From: Circinella minor
Taxonomy: Eukaryota; Mucoromycota; Mucoromycetes; Mucorales; Lichtheimiaceae
Direction of reading: 5' to 3'
Assembly: GCA_016758965.1 (NCBI GenBank)
Contig: JAEPRB010000034.1
Span: 1 to 64,000, forward strand
Length of the DNA stretch: 64,000 nt
Shown here: piece by piece, positions 24,791 to 36,234 of the stretch
Layout of the letters: every line of letters starts with the position of its first letter
Position numbering within the stretch: the stretch's first letter is position 1
The notes under the pieces: generated by a model
Database searches by the model: none
What the model saw: only the letters and a program-made list of their open reading frames with translations
What the model was told of the DNA's origin: nothing
Translations under genes and position numbers: made by a program

Positions 24791-25386
24791 ACCAAAGCAA
24801 AAAAAAAAAAAAAAAAAGCCAAGCTAAAAACACGAGTTAAATCAAATTACCGAAAAAAAACTGTCTATAAAAAAAAAATTGTGAGCTCATTCTAGCACCG
24901 ATCACGTATGTTGGATATTTTGTATATTAATGTGGCGAGCCTTCTTCACCTTTGCATCTTCGTGGGTTGAGCACCTCCACTTCGCTTCGTGTCAACCCCT
25001 CCGGAGCTGCAGTTTGGCGGTTTGTTAATGTGCTAATCTTCAAATGATCATTCAAACCAATTAACATCAAGATATCAAATGCTATAGTATTATTTTAACA
25101 AAGAATAAAAAAGATGAATTGGCTGAAGAGGTATGACAAGAAATGGGTATGATGGGTTTTGTTATATTCATTTATGAGTGTGAATACAGTATTAAAAAAC
25201 AGAGGCAATACATGAAACATAGGTGAGAATATAGAAGCGTTTGTCAAGGATAAATTTATATATCTACATTACGTATTTACAAGTTAAAAAAAAGAGTAGA
25301 GTAAAGGAATGAGTATAAACTTTTATGGATGGGGATTGGAAAATATTATATAATAGCGAGAATATTTATACATATCAAGATAATAA

Positions 25387-26250
25387 TCAGTTATTCAAAT
25401 TTTGAAGTTTGTCACTACTTGATTGTTGGTTTGGTGATGAGGCTAACGGTGCTTCATGTGAGGATGATGTTGAGCTGGAATTACTTGATTCCGCCGATGA
25501 TAACGATGTACTATAGCTAATTGATGGGGGGGGGGAAGTGCTACAATAGACCCCCAGTTTTTGCACTCCTGTCAAATTGAAAAACCCAGGTTCCGTAACT
25601 TTTTTGAAGGAATTGCCACATTGAAAAAACCGGGAGTCTACTGTACTTGACGTTGATGGGACTTACGTAACTGGATTGGCGATATTCATAAATAAATCCA
25701 AAGTTCGTTTTTTTTTTATAATGACTGCTAATTCAAATAATGGGATCATACGAATGACATATTTATTTTGACTGGTTGGGAAAAAAAAGAGAAGGGTCGC
25801 CATCAGGACAGCCAACTTCAATCATACAATTTTTTTTTTACTCCTATTCGATTAAAAGTCAATACGTAGGTAATATTGATAATTTGTATTAGTAAATTTC
25901 TTATTTAATATATTTGCATATATTTTTTTCCCACTGGCTATTACCATCTATACAATATCCCGTAACCGAGAGATCGTGAATTAATGATGGTGATTTGGTA
26001 ACGATATCTTACACCATGTCTTTTCATTATCATCTTGTAATACCTTGGTCTGATCCTGCTTTTTGCCACCAATTCCCATATATCCCAGTTTAATACTTGT
26101 CCCAACAAATGCAACATCATCTACTTTTCGTCTCATGGCTTCACGCGTGATCTCCTCCACACCGCCAGATAGCTTTCGGGTTACTATTGGTGACATTGGA
26201 CTTGCACTCCTTGTTTTTTCTTTCCTAATATAGACAACAAAGAAACTAAA
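25387..26250 (-). pseudogene. broken gene inside the inverted repeat, interrupted by a MITE
   Basis: The minus strand shows a block at 25981-26210 reading SPIVTRKLSGGVEEITREA, then RRKVDDVAFVG, then YMGIGGKKQDQTKVLQDDNE. A C-terminal-looking Ser-rich block (SLSSAESSNSSSTSSS) ends with a stop at 25387. A 104-bp MITE (25542-25645) sits immediately before that tail. Between the blocks, fragments such as FIYEYRQSSY (about 25650-25710) appear. The arrangement R-R/K-x-V-D followed by K-Q-D-x-T-K-V-L and a Ser-rich tail is reminiscent of the intact gene at 34306-36234 (GHKVD, then a Gly/Lys segment). I suspect a decayed relative, possibly truncated at its 5' end. The similarity is weak and was judged by eye only. 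Confidence 0.38.
25542..25645. mobile_element. 104-bp MITE with Tc1/mariner (pogo)-like inverted ends
   Basis: The left end is TACAATAGACCCCCAGTTTT and the reverse-complemented right end is TACAGTAGACTCCCGGTTTT. The termini pair over about 25 bp and begin and end in TA, typical of TA-targeting Tc1/mariner-pogo elements. It has no coding capacity. The same terminal family occurs at 42075-42254 and 51844-52399. Confidence 0.75.
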
Positions 26251-27454
26251 TTAATAAAATATTCGCTGCGAGCAATTTCTAAAACCATCGTAATGCTAAG
26301 TAATATGATCTCTTACCCAATGATCCATATATCCTTTGTTGTAAATTAAATATCTTATGAATGGAACCAAAAAGGCAGTGCTGTTTGTCGACATATGATT
26401 ATTTTTTTAAGAACTGTAATAAAGGTTCAATGATGGACTTGAGGAGCCAAAACCATAGGACTATCGTCTTCATCTGAATCAAGTTTTATGAGATTTGTCA
26501 CTGTACGTAGTGGTTTTCTATTTACTATAAAAAGATATATCAATAAGAAATAATGCTCACGTCAAAGTGCTTGTATAAGCCTGTTTTTTCTTCATATTCA
26601 ACTTACCAATTTGCTTGATTCTTTGATTTTTTTTTTCATTAACATCACTGTCGACCGGAATAATAAAGGGAGCCCCAACATCTTCAATTTCATCCAGCGC
26701 TTTCCTTGGGAATATATCTTTGTTCTAATTTGCATCGTCAATATCGACAATGATTTTACTCAACTTAAGTCGTTCTATGGTTATTCCTTCTTTGGATCTG
26801 ATGAACTCCATGTCATAGGTGCAAATGTTACCATATCAAGTATACTAAATTAAGTATCATCCTATATATACTAATAAACTAAATAAATTTAAACGTATTT
26901 GAAAAAATCACAAATTGCTTTACGTAAAAGCGTTATTTGATAAGATGGTAGTTGCATGATGCTTGATCTATTTCATCTTCTAGCAACATTGTGTGCTTTT
27001 TGTATGGAGCAACTCATTCCAAGATATTTGAGTCAAACGTTGGTCATTTTATTTTACAGACCGGACAATGCAGTTGAATGCGACAAACTGTGTTACTCAA
27101 CATGAACAGACTATCTTTCATTGGAAAAAAGAAAACCATTATAAAGAGTGAAATCTTATTAAAACCAAAGAATCTTACTCAAGTACAAACCTTAATGATA
27201 TGTTATTTACCTATCTTGTTTTTTCCAATAATAAAACTTTCGACTATTTATATATTCAATTCATTACATCCAGTACAACATTATCTTTTAAAAACATCAT
27301 AATAAAGAGACTTTTAGTGAATTTTATATTAGAACACCTTACGTGATATATTTATATAGATTGTAATTTAATAAGAAACAAAAAGACCTTTATTCTGGCT
27401 TCTTTATCAACATGACTATATTGCGTATATACTCATCTACCTATATACATCAAA

Positions 27455-27990
27455 ATGCTTGCTAGAATATAATGATCTTGCTACTTGTCACCGTATAACT
27501 GTATGCTTCATATATGGTGTAATTTATTACCTTGTTGGATAGATCGATATAGAAAATCAGACTATTTATCTGCGTAATAATAATTTTATAAAGTTACGGT
27601 TAGTCCATCATCTTTACCTTATAAATACTTTGACTGTATTTTAATAAGGTATAAATATAATATTTAAATTCGAAAGCAAAAGGATCGGCTATAAAATATC
27701 TCATTTTTTATAAGTATAATAGGTGGTGACTTTTGACTAGAAAGGAGAAGTAACAACAAGAACGGAGGTGTGAAAAAACATAAAGAGAAGAACTAAAAGT
27801 AATCAGCTTTATTATTATTGGTTATCAAGTTATTAAGGTTACTTTTTATACATTTGACGATTCCATTATCTTAACAACGAAAACTTTCTTTTTAAACATG
27901 CGATAATTAAGTAGGTGTACATCATGTCAGAAAAGGTTATAAATTGGGGAACAGGGACACTAGCCACAGCTAAGTGAGATTTACGAATTC
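27455..27990 (-). repeat. right arm of the long inverted repeat
   Basis: About 535 bp, the inverted counterpart of 24178-24790. The outer end GAATTCGTAAAT-type sequence is shared. The inner end becomes hard to align near 27455. Confidence 0.8.
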
Positions 27991-28001
27991 TGCCTTACAA
28001 A

Positions 28002-28076
28002 AGCGAACATTGGGCGGAGAACAAAATGAATTTCACCTGCAAGCGAGTTTACTAACTTTGGAAGTGGAGACACTTT
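28002..28076. mobile_element. solo terminal fragment of a long-TIR MITE family
   Basis: This 75-bp piece (GCGAACATTGGGCGGAGAAC and onward) matches the right terminal repeat of the element at 59067-59451 with scattered mismatches. The left half of the element is absent. It lies just outside the long inverted repeat and about 100 bp upstream of the RAB5 start codon, so it sits in the RAB5 promoter region. Confidence 0.7.
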
Positions 28077-28179
28077 ATATACTCTTTTTACTCTTCATAT
28101 TTTTTTTTTCTGTTTCATTTTATTTGATACATAACTAGAAGAATCCTACTATTTTTTTTCTTATACATATATTTTAGTC

Positions 28180-29678
28180 ATGGCATCTAGACAATCCCCT
28201 CAAGGTCAAACCCAAGGAAAAACATATCAATTCAAACTTGTATTATTGGGTACTTTTTTTTTTCTATCATTTTCTTTTTGAAGAATTTCATCTGTTTTAA
28301 AAAAAAATAAAAAAGACTTGGCATTAATTTTTATATGTTCTCTATCTAGGTGAATCCGCTGTTGGAAAATCAAGGTAATTCTTTTTATTTGATATTTGGA
28401 CGATAGACATTATTTTTTGAATATATACATAAATAGATACGTTTTGATTATAATTTATCGAGAACGTGTATATACCTTTTTTTTTTTTAATATAAAAATG
28501 CAACATAACAACTAATCTCGGATTTTATATATTCTATAGTTTAGTGATGCGGTTCGTTAAGGACCATTTCGACGAATATAGAGAAAGCACCATCGGAGGT
28601 AAATTTGGAAAACAATAACTTGATAAGATTAACGATAGACATTACTACAGTGGGTTATAAATATGATATTAACTGAAGATATTGAATATATATATATATA
28701 TATATATATAGCTGCTTTCTTGGCACAAACTATTTCCTTGGATGATAATACAACAGTAAAATTTGAGATTTGGTAAGTGATTGAAATAGATAAAAAGGAA
28801 GGAAAAAAAAGTTTGAATGATATCAATTATGACAAATTATGATGAATAACTAATTGCATAATAAATAATAACTTGTTTTATAGGGATACTGCAGGTCAAG
28901 AACGATATAAGGTATATAAAATATACAAATAGATAGCATTAAATTGAATATTGTGTAAATTATTGTTATAAGATTTATTTTATTTATATAATTATGATGA
29001 TTTATTAGAGCTTGGCACCCATGTATTATCGTAATGCAAATTGCGCAGTTGTCGTTTATGACATTACACAAGCTGTATGTTTCAAATTTTATTATTGATA
29101 TTTTTTTATTTAAAAAAAAGAAGATAACTATGACTAAATTTATATCATTGTTTTATACTTAGTCCTCATTGGAAAAAGCTAAGGCTTGGGTTAACGAACT
29201 TCAACGTCAAGCAGACCCTAATATTGTAATTGCATTAGCAGGCAATAAGTCTGATCTTGAAAGTCGAAGAGCTATTGAAACACAGGTAACATGAGAAGGA
29301 TTTATACATAAAGAAAAGATATATAAGAAAAAAAGACAAAGAGTAAGAGATAATTAACAAAGGATGTATATATATATATATATAGACTGCACAGGAATAT
29401 GCTGATGAAGCTGGTTTATTATTTTTTGAAACATCAGCAAAGACAGCACATAATGTCCATGAATTGTTTAATGCTATAGCAAAACGTATGCCACTTGATC
29501 AACTTGCTGATAATACTCGTGGTAGAAATCGTTTGAATGCTCGTGGTGGTGTGGATTTGAATCGACCAGCTAACCCTAACGGTTGTGCTTGTAAGTTATA
29601 TATATTTATATATACAAAAGTGGATCTTTATATATAATATATCTAAACGTGTATAAATACTGTATATTTATAGGTTAA
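28180..29678 (+). CDS. RAB5: RAB5/Ypt51-type early endosomal GTPase (9 exons)
   Basis: Rab5 GTPases control vesicle tethering and fusion at early endosomes. Exons 28180-28249, 28350-28374, 28540-28598, 28712-28772, 28884-28911, 29009-29074, 29163-29285, 29386-29590 and 29674-29678 join in frame to 213 residues, normal Rab length. All five G motifs are present: GESAVGKSS (24-32), T49 in switch I (ESTIG), WDTAGQE (72-78), GNKSD (130-134) and ETSAK (159-163). The text IGAAFLAQT and SLAPMYYR is Rab5-specific. The C-terminus is GCAC, a C-x-C geranylgeranylation signal, where animal Rab5 has a C-C motif. The last exon encodes only two bases of the terminal Cys codon plus the stop. A MITE end lies just upstream, and convergent arrestin 3' sequence lies downstream. 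No inactivating change was seen. Confidence 0.94.
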
Positions 29679-30381
29679 TGGTCAAATTTATAACTCAAAC
29701 TTGAAAAAGAAAAAAAGAAAAAAGAGAGAGAAATTATAAGGAAAATAAAAATAGGGGAAAACAAGAGAGGGTATATATATTTCTTTTTTCTGTGTTCCAA
29801 GATATCCTTTACTTCCTTCTCCTTTATTTTTTTTATTCCCACCCCCCTCCCAAACATACACATACACCCCAAACATGTTCACATATATACGATACACACC
29901 TTTTTTTTCTTCTTCTCGTCCTCTTTTTTATAAATTTTTATGCTATTTTTTTTTTCACTCTCTTTTTCTTTTATCTTTTCAAAATTGAAATTTGTTTGCT
30001 TATTCATCCCCCGCCTCCCCTTTTTTTCTTTATTATTATTCATTATCTCTTCGTTTATCATATCAATCTTTTTTTTTCTCTCTCTTTCTTTTCTATCCCT
30101 CTATGTCAATCACATCAACCCTTCGCAGTTACCCTTTTTTCCCACTTACACCCATCTTTTTTATCATCTTCTGAAAGTGTTTCTATTAAAAACTTTTTTT
30201 TACATTATATATTAATATGTTGTATTATTCGTAATGCATTAGTAATGATTATCTGGTTATATTTACATAATTGTATATGAGAGAAAGAATTATTTATGCT
30301 ATAATTATGGTTATGGTTATTACAATATAGGGTTCCAATTGTTATTAACTATATGATTTAAAATGGTAAATGATGATTGTG
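29679..30381. other. convergent 3' region between RAB5 and arrestin
   Basis: Pyrimidine-rich (T/C tracts) and without a supported gene. Frames at 29792-30280 are Phe/Leu/Ser translations of T-rich sequence. It probably holds both 3' UTRs. Confidence 0.6.
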
Positions 30382-31700
30382 TTATATTTGGTATGTATCA
30401 ATACGATTATGACGAAAAGCAGATGGTATAGGCGATAGTTCTGGATAATAAGGTGGAGGTCGAGATTCAGTATAGACTGGTAATACATCAGCATTCAAAC
30501 TATCTCCTCTTGATTCTGAAGAAAGATCCAACCTGGGTTTCGCTCGTGTTGTCATATCCTTCGCTACTGCATCATCTGTATAAGATAACAAACCATCGGG
30601 TATATGGGTACCGTGAGGCATAGTCCCAAAATGAATTGGTACCTCGAATAATTTGCGAGTTAACATGATCATAGGTCCACAGCGTACTTTTACATGAACG
30701 CATACCTTGTATATCGCGCTAAATCGAGATGATTCTGTCACAGATGGTAATGGAGCTGCGTATGGAATTTTTATTTCTAATATCTCACCATCGTCCTCTT
30801 GTTCGATATCTGGTCTTGACAAGATACTCGATGATGAGGATGCACAATCACTAGGAATGGAAGGGCTAGAAATGGATAAGGTTTCTGGTCGAATGCTAAC
30901 ACCATCAAAAGTTAAATATCGTTTTAATGAAGCAGAAATTGTGGTGGTGGTGCCAGTAATTAATGTAGTCAATGAAGATGATTCTTTCTCTTGTTGAGAC
31001 TTTTGAACTACTTTAATTCGAATAAAATGATCTCGACGTTGTTGATAATTTAATCCAGTTAATAAAGTAATGTGGAACTCATCACGATTATATGTATAGG
31101 TATGAATTTTAGCGTATGGACTGGTTGCTATATGCGGTTCAAATTTAATTTCAAAAGGTTGTTCAGTTTTATATTTATCGTTGATAGTGGCTGTAAATGT
31201 ATATGAAGTATCAAGTAGTCCGTGTTTAAATGTATGTGGAAAATTAACCATTGGCATTTGGCATAAGAAAGGAAATCGATGATATCCAGGATCTAATGTT
31301 TGTGATAGAGATAATGTTGTTCGAACACCAAAGAGAGTCCCCGTATCACCTTTAGTAGATCTACCCATAACACCATAATTGACAACTTCTAAAAGTACAA
31401 AAGAAAAATTAAATAAATAAAGGTTAAAATCAGTTACTTTGTTTCCATAATTTGTTTCCTTGGTGACAAAAAAAAAAAGAATCGGAAGAGATCACACAGA
31501 CCTACACCACGAAAAATAAGCCTCAAGTATTCTACATCAAGAGGGTGTGTTAAATAAACTTCAACTTCTCCTTCAAATACAGCACCAGGGGTACATCGTA
31601 CTGTTGTTGAATTCCCATCATGATATTGTTGATTAATTTTAATAAGAATTTGTACAGTTTCTTTATTTTTAGAGTTAATTGTTCTAACAACGAAGCCCAT
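30382..31700 (-). CDS. alpha-arrestin (ART-like) with LPxY and PPxY motifs
   Basis: Alpha-arrestins recruit the HECT E3 ligase Rsp5/NEDD4 to membrane cargo for ubiquitination and endocytosis. Minus-strand exons 31502-31700 and 30382-31388 join through a 113-nt intron at phase 1, giving 401 residues. The N-terminal arrestin sandwich begins with VQILIKINQQYH and shows VFEGEVEVYLTHPLDVEYLR, then RGVEVVNYG across the intron. The central part has HRFPFLCQMPMVNFPHTF and SPYAKIHTYTYNRD. The C-terminal arrestin lobe shows CGPMIMLTRKLFEVPI. The tail has LPVY (369-372) and PPPY (377-380), both Rsp5 WW-domain ligands. The start at 31700 (MGFVV) fits the first strand. An upstream ATG in the same frame would add only an F/L-rich leader. 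A paralogue with the same intron position lies at 43641-44892 in the opposite orientation. Confidence 0.88.
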
Positions 31701-34305
31701 TTTGAAAGAAAAAAAGAAAAAGGGTAGATATGTACAGAAAGTTGACAAGAGAAGGGGAAGAGAATGCGTGAGCAAGGAACAGAAAAACAGATGAAATAGA
31801 AAGAAAAGGATTCGTATCGAACAGTGAAACAAATCTAAAAAAATGTAGAAAAAAAATATACCATATATTCCTCCGATTCTTCGGCGCTCTTAAAAAAACT
31901 TTATAATTACCTCGTACGCAATTGTGGTCGGTAGTTTTGTGGTCGGCAATAGATCCCATAACCAGCGGGGTACTCACAGATAAGAACTGTATGAAGTAAG
32001 CAAAAAAATAATAATAAAATAGATTTAAATATCGCTACAAAAAGAAGATCAACATAATTTGTTTGGTATATCTTTGATTGATAATTAGCTCCGGAATAAT
32101 GATCCATGTCATAATGAGTAGTAAAACTATTTCCAATTGAGGTATAATAATGACATATACAGTATTAAACAAGAAGGAAGTGAAGAAGAACAGTCATTTT
32201 CAGTCATTTAAGTGTAATGTGTCACCACTGATGCTTTAAGCTGATATGATCGTCCCCAAATCTCCTCCTTTTAAAAATTTCCCAAGTCAATGGATCTCCA
32301 TTTACTAGTTTGCTGTATAATTTTTTTTTCTGGCTTCAGTTTCACAAATAAAAATAATATACAGATGATGAAATTTAAGCTGATTTTATGTGTCACTATA
32401 TATTATGGAAGGAAAAATATACACATTATGGGGCTTATTTTGTCCACTTCTTTGCTCAATGCGTATTCATTATTCTAGCAGCATACAACTAAAATTGAGT
32501 TTCTCTGATCTGATTAGTAAAAGAAGTCACCATACGCTTATTTTTCGGTTTCACGGTGACCGAATTTTTTTTCCCACAATATGAAAAAATGACAACAATA
32601 ACAACAATAAACCAGCTACGCCATCGTTGATAACCACTCATACTTTGTTATCCCTAATTTCTGGACAAACAAAAAAAACACTCCTTTTTCCCGCTTTTAG
32701 GAACGCAATTTGCTTTCCCCATTTGCACGACGGGAATTGCTGCGGACACCCCAAAAAACATACTATATTAGGTAATTTCAACTCTTACGGACACCCCGCA
32801 TTTATATTTTTTCAAAGACACACAACAATCTGACATAACTATGTCGTATTCAGCCATTGATACACTATATATACAGTTATTGTCGTTATATGACTTAAAA
32901 ACATTTATGAAACTTATTTTAGCAGTTCAACTTTTTATGAATAACAGTCAATATTTCTTATCTTTTTTCATCATATCGTTATGTACACAAGTGGGAGCTA
33001 TAGCCCTTATGAAAGCAAGACAGATAAGAAATAATGTATACTTTTAATGTTATATACATATGAGCGGTCAAATAAGCATTATTGGTGTTGATAACGTTGT
33101 TACTATAATCTATATGATCTAAGAATTTATTTGATAACTTTTTATTTGTGGGGTGTCCGTAATAAAGCCAAAATGTGAGGTGTCTGTAATGTAGCAATTC
33201 CCTTTCACGACTGCCTTAATGTTAGCCTAATGTTAGCCTGGGTAGGATCAGGAAAACAATCGAAGGTTGAAGTAATGTTTGATTTACTCTCTTCCCTCGC
33301 TCCCTTGTCAAAGAATAATGACGATGATGAAAAGTAGTTTTTTTTGTTTTTTGTTTTAATCATATAATTTTATTGCAACTAGTAGTATAGCAATTGTTGT
33401 AAATTATTTCTTTCTGAAAGAATAAAGATTAAATCATATTTGAATGATCCCATAAGTAAACAAACCAGTACAAATTTTATTATATTTCACGTATCAATGA
33501 ATGAGCGATCCTTGCTTACTGCTCAGATCAAAAGACAAACGTATATTTGAAGTGCAAATGAATGAATGAATTAAAAAAGTAAACGTATATTTCAAATGTC
33601 AGTGAATGAACAATCACTGTCCAATGATCGTACCCGATAAAGTGCCCATTTTCTTTTTGACTTCTTATAGAATTTCGGAGCCATTGAAAGGCACCAAATC
33701 CTCTTGGGACCGTACGAAGGGGGAGGGGATAACTGTGTCAGGTCTTTGGTACCCTCCACAGTCTTCCATGGTAAAAAAAAATGATAGTTGGCAGTTTTTG
33801 TGACAGTGTTTCTAATGAATACTTTATAAAACCCATATTTAATTCAAACTGTACAGTAACACTCCTTTTGATTTTCGGTTCATGAAGTAAACATGTTCGT
33901 AATATGTGTGTAAATCTTAAACTATCAAGAGTATCTTTGGTTAGGCATGACGCAAATGTATAAAAATTCGATTTAACAGAAGGTAAACTAGTCACAATAT
34001 TTAACAACGATGTGAATCACCTCGAGGTGCATACGATTATAACGAAAAGCGCGACTAAAAACGAAGTGTAAAAGGTGGCAGAAAAAAAAAGCACTAGATT
34101 ATAGGGCCGTTGCCATAGTGATGATCATTATTGTCTAATAATTTTCCATGTACTACATTAATACTAGTGACCATGGTTACCGAGTGTATGGTAATTGCTA
34201 CAAACGCATAACATATCATGTGATTATGAAAATCTACTTCGTTTCTGCCTACAAAAACCAGTGTGTTGCGCAGCTACTGCGCATTCAAGCTCAAAAGTTA
34301 TCACC
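31701..34305. other. repeat-containing intergenic region
   Basis: The left end is the arrestin promoter. A MULE-like MITE occupies 32732-33202. On the minus strand, 33738-34007 reads FTHILRTCLLHEPKIKR and VTVQFELNMGFIKYSLE. This looks protein-like, but it has no recognisable family or splice context, so I do not call it a gene. Confidence 0.5.
32732..33202. mobile_element. 471-bp MITE with an apparent 9-bp target duplication (MULE type)
   Basis: The element begins GGGAATTGCTGCGGACACCCC and its reverse-complemented right end begins GGGAATTGCTACATTACAGA. Internal GGACACCCC copies recur in inverted orientation. Flanks TTGCACGAC (32723-32731) and TTTCACGAC (33203-33211) match at 8 of 9 positions, as expected for a 9-bp Mutator-like target duplication. 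There is no transposase gene inside. Confidence 0.72.
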
Positions 34306-36234
34306 ATGTCAACAGACGTAATGTCCACCAATAGTATAATTATTGAAAAATGCGATGAAGGTGTGTATAAAGTAAAAGGAATCAAAAAGAATAAAGATCA
34401 GGCTCGTTAATGGCATTAATAATTTGATTAGTAATCAGAACATATTTGACTGTTACCAAGAATCCAACGATTGCAAAATTTATTACCAGTAATTACGAAT
34501 TCATAAAAGCCAATGCACCAACAGGTGTTAATGTCATTAATTTCTGGACAGAGCGCGTTGAAAATGTGTCGAAAATAATGAATATCACTATAGTAATGTA
34601 TTATTTATTTATTTATTTATTTGAGTTGTTTATATCTCTCTAACAACTCACTTTTTAGAATAAAGGAGGTAGAATTAACTGGAAAACCCTGAAAGCGGCA
34701 TCGTCATCATCGTCAGCTGAAGAAGAAGAAAAAGAATCATCAACACCGACAAAATCAAAATCATCATCTGCTTCCGTCTTATTGTCGCCATACGACAAGA
34801 AAAGTATTATTGATATGTATAAAGCGCTTGAGAATGAAAAAAAATGGACATTAAAATCAGGAACAGTTGTTGAAAATGTAATGTTTGAGTATGCAAAAGA
34901 ATGCAACTACTTCCAGTAAGTATAAACGGTGTTCTTGACAGTGTATATATCAAACCATCATAATCTAACAAAATTTATTGCATTAAAATAGCCCTGCTCA
35001 TTTTTTGGTTTTAGATCCGTATGATGACTGTTGGCTTGAAAAGTTCTCACAAAATGAATTGCGGGAAATAAAAACTTACAAACCAATAAAACTTGAGCCC
35101 TTACCAAGTGAAGTACTAGAGTATCTCGAGTCGTATAAAGGACTGGTATGAACTATTTATAAATTGCATCCAATACGGAAGTTATTACATGAACTAAAAT
35201 GATTGATATATATATATATATATATATATTATATTTAGTGTGACCTTGATAGCTTAACAGACAAAGTTATGAGCCATGGAGTTTTCCATCCAAAAAGACA
35301 AGCAGAAGTTTACTGGGCACATAAATCAGTTATGGAAGCACTCGATTTATTTCAATACAAATGGCTACCCATGGATGAGAAAACAACTGAAGCTGATGTA
35401 GTACGACGTGTGTTTCCTTTCATCGAAAAATGCTTCGATGAATCGGTCTTTAGAATAATTAGGTGGGTGTATTAATAAACACTAGTGTTATATGATAATG
35501 ATGATTACCCTAGTTATACATAAAAAGGAAACCAACACATTATTTTATTTAATTATTAGTGGCGAAAAAGCTAGTATCGCATCTAGCGAAAGAAAAAATG
35601 AAAACAGAGGTATCACAGGAACGAGAGCTGTTGAGCGAAAAGATACTGGGCACAAGGTGGATGTAATAATTTCCCATCTCGACTTTGAATATGGATGTGC
35701 TGAAGCAGGACTGAAAGGTGGATCCACATCATTAAAATGGATTAACGAAGCAAATATTAAAGTACCGCGCCTCATGAGAGACATGCTCTGGCTAATGTTG
35801 AAACCCAATCCCACAGCCATCAACGATGTAACTGTTCCTAGCTTTGTTATCAACGGTATGGTATCTATCAAACCAAGTAATGGAACCAATTTCACTTTTA
35901 CTAACATTTGTGCAAAATGATTATAGGTTTGAATTTAATGATTGAAATGATGGCAATCCCAAAGCATTATGTCTGTATTTTGCACAAGTATGGCCCAATG
36001 TCCTTCCCTAGCAAAATTGAGACATTTTACAAACAATTAATACCTTTATTAACGTTGACATGGCAAACTAAAGCAACTGTAAAAAATACTTTAAAAGCAC
36101 TCGATAATGATCAAACCGTATTCATTCCTACTTCTAATATACCAACACAACCTTCCGTTATACCACCCTGTCCACCATCACCACGACCAATCTCAAAAGG
36201 CAAAAAACGAAAATCTCATGACGAAGATGATTGA
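34306..36234 (+). CDS. intact 7-exon gene of unknown function, possible nuclease-like core
   Basis: Exons 34306-34364, 34439-34592, 34659-34915, 34992-35145, 35239-35462, 35560-35855 and 35927-36234 join in frame to 483 residues. The first junction is less certain than the rest. Residues 72-84 (GGRINWKTLK) lead into an S/E/K-rich linker (about 86-112). Next come an HPAHFLVLDPYDDCW segment starting at H157 and a helical region. From about 283 a C-terminal module opens with SGEKASIASSERKNENR, continues as GHKVDVII with D317, E326/E331 and K335, and ends at a basic GKKRKSHDEDD tail. The spacing of D, E and K resembles a PD-(D/E)XK nuclease core, which is inference only. From memory, the serine-Arg-Lys-Asn pattern followed by K-x-D occurs in a large uncharacterised Mucoromycota family. 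The gene sits in a repeat-rich island. Conservation of seven clean splice joins argues that it is functional. No function is claimed. Confidence 0.72.

Larger units (their letters stand above)
24178..27990. mobile_element. 3.8 kb element-like unit bounded by long inverted repeats
   Basis: The sequence at 24178-24790 recurs in inverted orientation at about 27455-27990, diverged by roughly 10-15% with small indels. Matching landmarks include GAATTCGTAAATC at both outer ends, ATAACCTTTTCTGACATGAT, AATTCCATTATCTTAACAAC and GGTGGTGACTTTTGA. The outer end of the left arm carries about 20 extra bases. Between the arms lies a broken protein-coding remnant on the minus strand (25387-26250), itself interrupted by a small MITE. 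This could be a degenerate TIR-type DNA transposon carrying non-transposase cargo, or an inverted segmental duplication. I see no transposase domain. Clear target-site duplications are not evident. Confidence 0.55.

Noticed and set aside
29792..30280. 162-residue open frame
   Set aside because: Phe/Leu/Ser translation of a long T/C-rich 3' UTR-like stretch between convergent genes.
35545..35907. 120-residue minus-strand frame opposite the unknown gene
   Set aside because: It is antisense to exon 6 of the 34306-36234 gene, whose spliced frame explains the sequence better.
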